Assembly (NCBI GenBank): GCA_034336665.1
Contig: CM067568.1
Location: 38,544,770-38,608,769, forward strand
DNA length: 64,000 bases
Direction: 5' to 3'
Source of the DNA: Luscinia megarhynchos
Lineage: Eukaryota > Chordata > Aves > Passeriformes > Turdidae
Under the pieces are notes generated by a model, which was given only the letters and a program-made list of their open reading frames with translations, made no database searches and had not been told where the DNA came from. The position numbers and the translations under genes are program-made. How positions within the stretch are numbered: the first letter of the stretch is position 1; each line of letters opens with the position of its first letter. Below, in pieces: positions 45,219-54,600 of the stretch.

Positions 45219-48030
45219 CTGCAGCAAGACAGGCACCAGCCAATGGCACCACCTGTCATGGCCCCTCCTTACTCCCACAAACCCCTTCCCCCAGATCCCC
45301 CTCCTCACCTCGAAGTCGTTCCCCTTGTTATAGTGCATGTTGAGGGCACGGAAGAGCTCTGAGTCCCGGGAGACCTGGAGAGTGCAGGCATCCACAACAC
45401 CTTCCAGCAGCGCCTGCCGGGCAAACTTCTCCACCTGGATGTAGTAGAACTCACGGAAGTTGCTGAACCACTTGATGAGCTGGGAGGTGATGCAGCGGCT
45501 GAACTGGTGGGGGGAGAGCGAGGGGATGGTGTTATGCCAGCTTGGATCCTCCCCACCCACGAGGCCCTGCAAGCCCAGCCAGGCACTGCTGGACTGGCCC
45601 AAACCCAGCCCTGCCCCAAGGCTGCAAAAGCCCCAGCTGGGGCAAACGACATCGGGGTGTCCGAGGTGTTCTCCACACTGAGACTCAGATCCCAGCTGCC
45701 CTGCAGAGGGAAGCACATTCATGCTGTGCTTCAATCTGAATATCTGGATTGCACAGAGTGAAGAGATGACAGCCCAGGTGTGCCACAGCCTGTGCACCTG
45801 CTCCTGGGCTGCCCAGGCTGAAATGAGTGCTGTCCCCCATCTCCTGCCAGCATGGCAAGGGGACACAAGAGCAGCCCTTTCCTCATGTTTCCCCAGAGAG
45901 GCAGGCTAGATGCTACATCACATGTAGCCCTCCCCAGCACCAGCTCTGTCTGCTGCTCTTTCACCTGCACATCAAGGAAGTAGGTCTTCAGCAGAGTGGA
46001 GCTGGGGTAGCGGGTGAAGAAAAACATCAGCTTGGCCTTCTTCAGGTGCCCGGGTGTCAGCGCCTCCTGCATCTGCCTTGGAGTCAAGGAAAGCCTACAC
46101 ATAGCAGACCCTGAGCTCAGCATGTCCCTGAGCACCACTCCTGACACACCCATGCCCATAGCCCCTCATGGCCTGTCAGTGGGGCAGAGGGGGTTCATCC
46201 TTGGCTGGACAGCCACTGGTTATTCCCTTGAGAATCCCTGGGGAAGCTAATGCTCCCCACAGTCTTGTGAGAACTAGAATTTCCATGAGACACCTGTTCA
46301 TGGTTTAGGATGATAGGACCCCCAGTATGGTCCAAGAGCAGGCTTGTACCCACAGCTATGCTACAGCCTCTGACCAACCCTGAGGAGTGGCAGTGCCCCT
46401 CCATGGCTTAGGACTCTTTTCCTGCCTGTGGAGCAGCAGGGACCTTGGCCTTGCAGAGACTGGCAGGGCAGTGCCAAGCTGTGGCTCCAGAGCACAAGGG
46501 GAGCACATTCCCCAGAGACCTTTAGCTGCCCCCAAAGGATACATGGGTCAAGGCAAAGGGTGCTCCATCTTTTGCAGCTGGCAGCTCACTGTGGCCATCC
46601 CTGCCAGCTGGCAGTAGTGCTGGGCTCTCCATGTTGGCAGGGCTCAGGGGCAGGGCATGGTGCTGCTGCTGTCTCACAGTCGATGACCTCAGTTTAACAG
46701 TGCCCCAGTGCAAGTTGAGGGGCTCTGGGCAAACCCTCTCCAGAGCAGGTGGGCTCTCACGAGAGTTGCTGCCCCAGAGGCTGTGCTGGCCGTAGCCCAA
46801 CAGCTGGCTCAGCAGCTGGCAGTGCTGGACAGGGGTGGCTGAGCCCAGTGAATAACCCATGCTGGGTACCTGAGAGGATTTTCTGACCTCCTTTGAACTG
46901 AAGGAGCCAGCATAAGAGCCCAGGCTCTTTCCCGAAGCCCCTGGCAGGACTTTAGCCTGGGGTGAGCCCAGGGAGCCTGGAGCATTCATGGGAGATGGCT
47001 TAGCAAGTGGCTTTCTGCATTTTCCACCAGCAGAGTACTCTCTCCTGGCATCTGGCCCCAGCGTCTGAAGGCTGTGCTGCTCCTTCTGGATGTGGCTGTC
47101 TGCCTTTGGCCAGACAGTCTTTAGGACAGAGTCCACTACCTGGGATGTCACCACAGCCAGCTCGTGCTTCAGGGCCTGTGAGAGTACCCTCACTGCCAAG
47201 GGCAGGCCACCTGTGTCACCTCTGTCCTCAGCCCCCTCCAGCCCACACACCTGCAGGACACTCCTCCTGAGAGGCACTTTGCATGGATTGCTGGTGGCAG
47301 TGCCACTGTCCTTATTCAGTCTGTCTTCAGGCCTTCCAGGCAGTGAATCTTCCTGGGTTTGGGCAGAATCCTCGGCATCACAGACTTGGTAGAACTTCTC
47401 CTGAAGCCACCTCAACTGCTGCTCTAGAAAGCAGAGCTGCTCTTTCAGGTGCTGGCAGCCCTTGGCATGGGAGCTGCTCCCTGTGGGAGCCACTTGTCCA
47501 GCTGTCCCCATGCCCTGCTGGGGCACCCTTGGCTTCCTCTTGCTCTCCTGGGGCATCTCACCACCCCTTTCCCTCTCATGCCTGAAAGCTGCCTCTGGGC
47601 TGGTGTCAAATGCCTGAGGGGCTGGTGGGAGGCTCATGCCCTGGATGATGCTCTCCACCCTGGCCCGCTTGGCTCGCAAGTGCTGGTCACAGAGCTGCTC
47701 CCGTGGGTGCTGCTTGGAGAGCTGGTCCCCATCATGAGCACAGGGAGCTGGGGCACGGGTCCTGGGGAAAGCCAGGGCTTGTGCTTCTTCTCCAGGACTT
47801 GCACCACGTTTGTAGTCATGAGGTAAGGCCACTGCCTGAGAGGAAGGGAACAGGATGGTGGGATCCAGGTTCCTGCCAACCATTGTGTGGCTGAGGAGCT
47901 GTGGTATCAGGGATGCACTGGGGGAAGGCAAGAGAGAGTCATTCTGGAAACAGGGCTCCATTTTCAGCTCCTGGCCATGCCCTGAAGTGGCACAGTCTCT
48001 GTCCTGCTCAAAGCCTTTCCTGCTGTCCAT
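45033..48030 (-). CDS. PROX2: PROX2, prospero homeobox protein 2, complete coding sequence in 4 exons
   Basis: This is a nuclear DNA-binding transcription factor of the Prospero family. Coding exons on the minus strand are 48030-46543, 46072-45965, 45503-45309 and 45218-45033 (496+36+65+61 = 658 residues). All coding introns are phase 0 with GT/AG ends. Residues 121-126 (KRARVE) lie in a conserved block that is a probable nuclear localisation signal, and a Leu/Gln coiled segment HLKEQLCFLEQQLRWLQEKF spans about 194-213. The homeo-prospero domain begins near residue 499 (LTPGHLKKAKLMFFFTRYPS) and runs to the C-terminus, including KWFSNFREFYYIQ and SWKKPIYKIISKLDSDIPE. Human PROX2 is about 590 residues; the extra length is in the poorly conserved N-terminal half. 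The start has a good Kozak context (ACAATGG). The gene is convergent to YLPM1 and divergent from DLST. Confidence 0.96.
45309..45503 (-). CDS. PROX2: PROX2 coding exon 3: homeodomain recognition helix and linker
   Basis: The 195-bp phase-0 exon encodes FSRCITSQLIKWFSNFREFY and YIQVEKFARQALLEGV, and ends LNMHYNKGNDFE. KWFSNFREFYYIQ is the Prospero recognition-helix signature. The following segment starts the Prospero domain. Confidence 0.97.
45965..46072 (-). CDS. PROX2: PROX2 coding exon 2: start of homeo-prospero domain
   Basis: The 108-bp phase-0 exon encodes MQEALTPGHLKKAKLMFFFT and RYPSSTLLKTYFLDVQ. It forms helix 1 and the beginning of helix 2 of the atypical homeodomain. Human reads IQEGLNPGHLKKAKLMFFFT. 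Confidence 0.97.
46543..48030 (-). CDS. PROX2: PROX2 coding exon 1: N-terminal region
   Basis: The exon holds 496 codons, from ATG at 48030 to donor CAT/GTATCC. Conserved islands are AKRARVESIIQGMSLPP, the coiled LKEQLCFLEQQLRWLQEKF, HELAVVTSQVVDSVLKTVWP and a region with LLSQLLGYGQHSLW near the end. Other parts are Ser/Pro-rich and diverged. Similarity to human is limited to these islands, which is normal for PROX2. The exon probably extends upstream as 5'UTR to an acceptor at 48,105. Confidence 0.93.
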
Positions 48031-48104
48031 TGTATCTTCTTCCTGCCTGGACAGGCTGGCAGGCTTCCCAGATGTTTGATGTTCAGCCTGCTAGTGGTGT
48101 GGAA

Positions 48105-49575
48105 CTGGAGAAAGAGCAAGAAACAGGACCTCATACAGCAGTTTTCCAAGCACAGAGTCAGAGATTCTTTTTCCCCAGATTTCCATGGCTCCCCTGCTAA
48201 ACCTATTTCAGCAGGAAATGACCCAGGCAGAAACCTCCAGGCACTGCAAAACCTGTGAGCAGGCTGTCAGATGTCACAGGACAGCAGCGACGCCCTGGGC
48301 ACCGCCACACCTCCCGCCACCAGCCAGGCATACACCGAGATGTTCAGGCTAACACAACACAGGGTTCCTAAGTGCTTGGCAAAACACTGAATAAAAGAAA
48401 TGAGGATAGGGATTATCAGGGAAGAGAAAAAATACTGAGCCAGCAGCCCCAGGCTTAAAATTGTCGTGCTGGCTCCAAGCAGGGATCCACCCCCTCCGCT
48501 GTTCCCCGCTTACACAGCTTTGCAAAAGGTGTAAAGCATTGTATCCTGAGCAATTACACAGTAACTGTCCCTGTGGGATGTTTCTTCCTTATCCACATTA
48601 ATTAGCAGAAGCTTTGCAGCGCTAAATTAGGACAGCTCTTGTCTTTTCCGGACACCTTTAAAGTCTGAGATTCTTTTGCTATTCCCAGAAATGCCTGATC
48701 ATTTTCAACACCATCTTGCCCTTCTCAGTGGTTTTTAGCAGGTTGCCTTTTTTCAAACACCCCTGAATTCCCCTCTACCTTTTGCAGAGCCATAGTCTTG
48801 ACAAACCAAGTATTTTCTGGGTTTTCTTGCACCACATGTTCTGTGTTGTCTCCCCACCCATTCTGACCATTAGGATTTCGATTTTCTAAGAGTCTGCTGT
48901 AGGGTCTTTAGGTTTATCCACAGCCAGCACAAGGACGGGGTGCCAGCAGCTCTCAGCATCATGCCTCGTTGCCCTTGTGTTCCAAGCTTCACCATTGCCT
49001 GCAGCTGCCTCTCAGCCTGCCCTCTGCACCCAACAAAGTCACACAGCAAACACGTTGCAGTCACAGATTCCATCCACCCTTAATCCTTTCCTCAGGGGTG
49101 TGATCCCGTTACCTCACTTGTTTTTCTCCAGGAGCGCCTTCTTTTGACACTTGCTCACAATTTCTCTCTTCTGCTGTGCTCACAGCAAGGTCAGGAGCTT
49201 ACCTGTCACCTGTGCTGGTGCTTCCCAGCCCCCTGGAACCTGGGTGTTACATCCCTTTTAAGCAGATGACTCAGAGCTGGAAAGGTGACCTCCACTTCCC
49301 AAAGGTTTCCAGCACTACCGCTTTATTCTGGAGGTTTGGAAGGAGGGAACAGAGCCGCCAGCCCCAGGCCGCGGCAGCTCGCTGCGGGTGACCTTGTCCC
49401 CTCACAGCATCCCTGGCGCGGCAGGAGCGGGAGGTGCTGCCCGAGCACACCCTCCTGCTGATACAGCTCTCTCCGCACAAAGTTAACGGGTGCGTGCTTT
49501 GGTTCCTGCTCTTACTGGCGGCTTTCACCAGGGCCACCCTTCAGAGCTCTAAAAAGCAGCCGGGACTCCTCTTAC
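48105..49575 (-). other. Inferred PROX2 5'UTR intron
   Basis: A strong acceptor (minus strand cttgctctttctccag) lies just before 48,104 and a strong donor (CCAG/GTAAGAGG) at 49,576/49,575. Together they frame a 1.47-kb intron before the coding exon. The interval contains no recognised gene. Confidence 0.5.
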
Positions 49576-49775
49576 CTGGAGAAAAAGACGGGAAGGAGAT
49601 GAAGATGCTCAGAAGAGAGGGCAGTTCCGCAGAGCTGGGCTCGCGGGGCGCTGCTCGGGGCGCTCCTCCGGGCGGCAGCTGTCCCCAGCTGTCCCCAGCT
49701 GTCCCCAGCTGTCCCCAGAGCCCTCGGCAGCTGCCGCATCGCTGTGCTGGGCCCAGCCGAGCCGCGGGGCAGCGC
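49576..49775 (-). other. Inferred untranslated first exon of PROX2
   Basis: GC-rich segment ending at the donor CCAG/GTAAGAGG. A TATA-like TTTAAGG on the minus strand at 49,801-49,807 would place the start near 49,775. An upstream ATG at 49,739 opens a frame of 54 codons to the donor; joined to 48,104 it would stop 7 codons later, so it would be a uORF. All of this is inference. Confidence 0.4.
49676..49733. repeat. 10-bp tandem repeat with phased E-boxes (CAGCTG)
   Basis: The unit CTGTCCCCAG repeats four times in direct succession. CAGCTG occurs at 49,676, 49,686, 49,696, 49,706 and 49,728, and a further copy is at 49,837. On the minus strand each unit carries GGGG, giving four G runs separated by ACAGCT, a canonical quadruplex motif. 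Confidence 0.9.
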
Positions 49776-49800
49776 CGCGCGTCCTGCCGCCGCGCCCCGG

Positions 49801-49807
49801 CCTTAAA
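49801..49807 (-). promoter_or_regulatory. Possible TATA-like element of PROX2
   Basis: TTTAAGG on the minus strand, within GC-rich DNA and about 225 bp before the inferred donor. Weak on its own. Confidence 0.25.
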
Positions 49808-49859
49808 GAGGGAGTGGGGAGGCCGGAGCAGCCAACCAGCTGGGAACCACTCCTGAATA

Positions 49860-51185
49860 TGCAGATGGACACCCAGGAGGTCAGCTCCGACACCAGCGTC
49901 CAGCCGCCTGCCCTGGGGCCAGGCAGGCAGGGGCTCTCAGGTGCCGAGCTGCGGGTGGGCAGAGGCCCAGAAGAGCAGTTTCCCCCTGGAATTTGGCTGG
50001 AAAGCCCATTCAGGAGCCACGATGGTGAACTGTTGGTGAGATGATGCAAATACACCAGGCCGACAAGCAGTGCCACAGGCAAGGAAGGAGCTGGCCCAGA
50101 TCCCACCAGCTACCCATCTTCCATGGAAAGGAGGCATTTCCAACATCCCACGCCATGGGGCACGGAGATGTTTTGGCTGTCCTGGAGGTCTGCAGTGAAG
50201 GACATGGCCAAGAAACGGGACAACACTGGAAAAGCAGCCACAGAGAGTCCCTTGTTTGTCTCAGGGTGCTTCACGAGACGCCTGCAGAGCTGGCATCACT
50301 CCCAGCTGAGCACACCCTGACCCCAGCCCCAGGACAAACCTGCCTGCCCCAGCAGCATGTGTGGCTGTCAGACACTTCTCCTGCGGGAGCTGTGGGTGCG
50401 TGAGCAAAGTCTGGCCATGCATGCCACTCCTGGGCTTCATCTGCTTTGCTTCCACATGCTTACTGAGCACAGCAGTGTTTACTCGATTCATTGGATAGGC
50501 AGGAGGCTGTGGTTAAAAGCATTTGACATCAGGTGGTCAATCTTGTTCAAGGATATTAGCCTTAGAAAGGCAGATCATAGAGAAATCCCTGGCAGAGAGC
50601 ATTTCTGGCTCAGTGATCTTTTATTAGAGCAGTCAGCTCATCCTCAAAGTTTCAGAGACTATCCCCTGTTGGTTTTTATTCAACCTCCTTCCTTTGAAAA
50701 TGATCTCATATTTTGAAGCTTGTAGTTTACCGTTCATATATTATTAAGCAGTGGCTAAATAAAGCACGTGTGCATAACCCAGACTTGGCTCCTTGAGAGA
50801 TGCCTGGCTGCCAGACAGCCCTTTATAACTATCCCAGGATGATTCTCAGAATCTGTAAATAGGTTCCTTGGGTTTCTCTTCCACCTGTGGTTCCCTGCCT
50901 GGAAGCAGGAAGAAAACAGAATCTAGCTGGGGAATTCTCAAATGTTTTCAACATACAGAGCAAACCTGAGGAGCAGGGCTTACTTATGGACTAATCTTCC
51001 TGTTTCCCACGGCGATGACCGCACTGCCCGTTTCCAGCCATGCAGCATCCCAGAGGTGATGCTGGCGGCAATATCATCCCACACGAGCTCAGCCCCGCGG
51101 TTTGCCAAGGTGAGCCGGGAAACCGCAGCCACAGCTGCCCTGCAGCAACGCAGAGCTGCTTCAAAGGAGAGCCTCGTGAAACGGC
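49860..51185. other. Intergenic DNA between the PROX2 and DLST promoters
   Basis: About 1.3 kb of moderately GC-rich DNA without recognised genes or repeats. It may hold shared regulatory elements of the divergent pair. Confidence 0.5.
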
Positions 51186-51189
51186 ACTT

Positions 51190-51385
51190 TTCGTAACGCA
51201 TGGGGTTATTTATTGCACATTACAATACATGTACTGTTACATACAATAACGTCTATGTACATGCTCATATAAACACGTCATACACAGATATTTTATACGT
51301 ATGTGATCCATAAGTAATAATATTTAATATAACATATATAGAATGTGTTGACACATATATTATCACATACATGGCAATACGTTAT
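51190..51385. other. AT-rich segment directly before the DLST CpG island
   Basis: Nearly 200 bp rich in TATA, TACAT and ATAT words, with no G+C-rich content, ends abruptly at about 51,385 where the CpG island begins. No element family was recognised. Confidence 0.7.
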
Positions 51386-51432
51386 GAGCGGCCCCTCGCC
51401 CGCGGCCCTGCCCCGCAGCCCCGCCCCCCGCG

Positions 51433-51498
51433 ATGGTCCCGCCCCGCCGCTCCCCTCGTTCCGGGCGGGTTGGTGCGGTCCCGCGCGCTTCCGCCTAG
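51433..51498 (+). other. Possible uORF before DLST (21 codons)
   Basis: An ATG at 51,433 in a good context (GCGATGG) opens a 21-residue frame that stops with TAG at 51,496. It matters only if transcription starts upstream of it. It precedes the main ATG by 124 bases. Confidence 0.35.
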
Positions 51499-51556
51499 CG
51501 CCGGGCCTGGTTCCGGTGTCCGCCCTGCGGCCCCTCCCGCCGCCGCCGCCGCCGCG

Positions 51557-51625
51557 ATGGTGCCGCTGTGGCGGTCCCGCTGCCTCGGCCGCGCGCTGGG
51601 CCGCTCGCTGCGCGCCCTCCGACAG
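51557..51625 (+). CDS. DLST: DLST exon 1: start of transit peptide
   Basis: 23 codons, [20 protein letters not shown] and LRQ, ending at donor GTACGG. Arg/Leu-rich without acidic residues, as expected for a mitochondrial presequence. The ATG has a strong context (GCCGCGATGG). Human starts [20 protein letters not shown]. Confidence 0.93.
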
Positions 51626-54600
51626 GTACGGCCCGCGGGCACCGGCCGCGGGGAGCGGGGCGGCGAGGGAGGGCGGCGGCTGGGCGGGCGAGGTCGGCGG
51701 CGCCAAGGGCACCGGGACGCGTCCCCTGCTGCCTGGCGCTCGGCGCCGCCGCCCCGGGCGCACGTCGGGGCCGGGCGCGGGAAGGGGCGGCCGGGCTGCC
51801 CCCGGCCCCGTTCCAGCGGGCGCCGCTGCCCCGCTGCCGCCCGGCGCGGCCCGGCGGGAAGGGCGGCGGCACCGGCGGAGCCGCCCGGCTGAAGGGCTTC
51901 CGAGCGCCGCCGCCCTCGGGCCCGCCGGCCCCGCCTGCCCGCGGCTGCAGCGTTTGCGGCCCTCGCTGCTGGCAGCCGCCGGCAGAGACACGCTGGCCCC
52001 GGTGCGCTCGGGGCAGGAACGGCGACAAACCGGTGTGCGGTTTGTTGTTTAAATTCTGTGCTCGGTTTTCAGGGCAGTCACTGAACCGCTGCAGGCGGCG
52101 GTAACCTCTGCTGGCTGCAGCGTGGGCTGGCAGAGCCCAATAACTACTTAACCCTGAAGCTGCCCTTGGCCAGCTGGGTCCTGTCGTTCAGTGACTGCTG
52201 CACGCATCTTCCGTTTAAACGGCAAACACGCACAGCTTCATGTGTGCACACATATAGGTGCTTTCCTGCAGGATGAGAAAGGTCACTTCTGTTCCATTGA
52301 CCGGCTTGAGCCTTAGAGCATGAGGCTTGATTTTAGACATCCTGTAAATGCAGGCGAGCAAGTTGTGACAATCGATTGTAATGTAATGACACATTTGTGT
52401 TTATAAATGTGTGTGTATACATGTAAAACTGCATTATGAACAACCTACAAGTAACTGCACAGTTGCAGTTTGTTGTACACATATGTAGAGACAAATTTAT
52501 TATAATGCAGTTTAAACAAGTGTATTAAAGTGGCATTTTAGCAATATTCACACTTTGTCAGCTCTCAGTGATGCTGTGTAGTTGTAAAGAACAGGGAGAA
52601 GTCAGATGAAGTATTCAAACCTTGTACAAAGCTAGTCTGAAAATCAGATTTTAGGCTGAATGCTAGTTAACCTGTTAGATATATTGGAAAAGTTCTAGTA
52701 GTAGTTTGATTTCCATTTGAGCAGCAATATGGGAAGTAAAATTTGATTATGATGTAATACAGGCTTTTTGGAGAGAAAGAAATAAATTCTAGAACTTCAC
52801 AAACCTCTGATGGCAGAAGTGAGAGCAGTAGTCATGTGCAAAATTCAGAAGTGGAGGATTGAATGGGAGGAGAGTGGAGTCAGTGGGGGAAGGGTTGACT
52901 GGGTTTTGTCTGTCTGTAAAAGAGAAAAAGGTCCTGAACTCATATCAAGTAGAAACCATGAATGTGCATCAATAGCCTGTAGCATGTAAGAAGTCGAGGC
53001 AGGGGCAGCCAGATGTTGAACAATCCGTGAAAAAGTCCAGAGAAGAGCTGGTCTGTTAAAGATTGGTTTGATCAGGAGCTGTGTAAAATGCTTTGAGAAT
53101 CAAATCCTTCTGTTCATCTGGTCAGGAGTTGGTAAAGAACTTTTTCTTTGTAACAGTATCGTTCACCACCCAGCATTGTTATCTCCATCCCGTCTTGGCA
53201 TCTGCCCTCCCAAGCTGTGTATAATTGCTTTGATACCCATGAAAGCCGTGCAGTGGCGTTTTCAGGTGTTGCAGTGGTTTGTGCTCATCCTTGTTGAAGC
53301 AGCAGCTGCTTTGCTCTCAAGGAGCCACGGCTGCAGAACCAGTTGCTGCTTTGCCTGTTGTTGGAGCTGCACAGCACTGGCCCTCTGGTTTGCCTCTGTT
53401 GAAATGAGCTGCACTGGCAGTTCATCAGATTCCTCACCTGAGCTGGTCCCTCACTGTTGGTGTACTGGCTGTTGCTTTAGCTGATGTATTCCGTGCTTTA
53501 TGTCAGTGTGTAGTGACCTACTGAAAGGTGATGGCTCCTTGAAAGGTGTGGCCTGGGATGGTGCATGCCAGGGTCACTTTGACCTAATAACAGTTGTAAA
53601 AACAATTCTGAGAAGTCATGTGAAACGAGAGGGAAATGTTAATCACTTGGTACGTGAGTCACTGGTTAATTAGAACAAGACTTCTTTCCCGAAGTGAAGG
53701 CTGCCTTTTTAAAGTGACCCAAAGTGCTAATGCCAGGTAGCAAAGCCTAAATATTTTTATTCTCACTGAAAAAGTTCCAGTAGAAGGCAGAGGGCAAATT
53801 TAGCCAAATGATCCAGGAACAGGTTCAATCAGAATGCTTCCTTCAGGAAGAAAAGGGAGCAGCAAGAAGCCCTGTCGAGTGTCTCCTGAAGCTGCATGTT
53901 CATCTCTGAGGTACTGTAGTTAAGAGATATTCACACAGCAGTTCTGCAGAATGTAAGCCAGAGAAATCACAGTATCTTTTGTTAGTGGCTTCCTCCTCAC
54001 ATTAAGCTCTTTTCCTAATTTTTTAACCTAAAAGACAAAGAGTAGAGTAATACTAATTTTTTCCTTAATTTTGCTGCAGTTGTAGAACACAGACTTGACA
54101 CCACTGATGGGAGAGAGCTGCAGATGTGTTTTCTCGTGGTGTTTTGTTTTAGGACCAGCCTTCTAAACTTTCCTTTTGTGTTTTAACTCCACAGTAAACT
54201 GGTCCTGAGCAAATAAAATTGTCTGGCTTTGCTTCAGTCTGGGGCTATTCCTCTCTTTACAATTTATTGCCTGTCATGCTAGGAATGCCTTTAACCACTT
54301 TTTTTAATAAAGCACGCAGGGAAGCATTAATGGATAGAGGGGAATTCAGGTTGCTTGATACTCAATTTGTGATTGACTCCATGGTATCTGGGACACTGTG
54401 GAAAGTGGGAAAAATATGACCAATACAGAGTGCTGAGGATTGTGGTGCTCTAGACAGCTGACCCAGTGAAGTTAAGTTGGAGTTTGTCTTACTGATCCTG
54501 GCTTGGAGCTGACTCTACACAAACTAGTTCTGAATTAGCAGGGGCCAGTGCTGCACCAAGATTAGGCATTGTAGCATTCAAGATGACTCTACAAAGTCTA

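Larger units (their letters stand above)
51385..52100 (+). promoter_or_regulatory. DLST: CpG island and promoter of DLST
   Basis: Very CpG-dense DNA surrounds DLST exon 1, with several GC boxes (for example GGGCGGG near 51,463 and CCGCCCCGCC near 51,439) and no TATA box in the right place. TTCCGG at 51,459-51,464 and 51,511-51,516 and CTTCCG at 51,488-51,493 are ETS/GABP-type cores. This is a typical housekeeping promoter for a nuclear gene of a mitochondrial protein. Confidence 0.88.

Noticed and set aside
45460..48200. Many plus-strand frames of 60-125 residues opposite PROX2
   Set aside because: They are antisense shadows of GC-rich PROX2 exons and introns.
51293..52104. Long frames on both strands in the DLST CpG island (up to 235 residues)
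   Set aside because: Stop codons are rare in CpG-rich DNA. Only the 23-codon exon 1 fits DLST.
53068..53484. 138-residue plus-strand frame in DLST intron 1
   Set aside because: Cys/Leu/Ala-rich with no recognised family. The complementary strand is also partly open, which is typical of chance or of an old retrocopy that I cannot identify.
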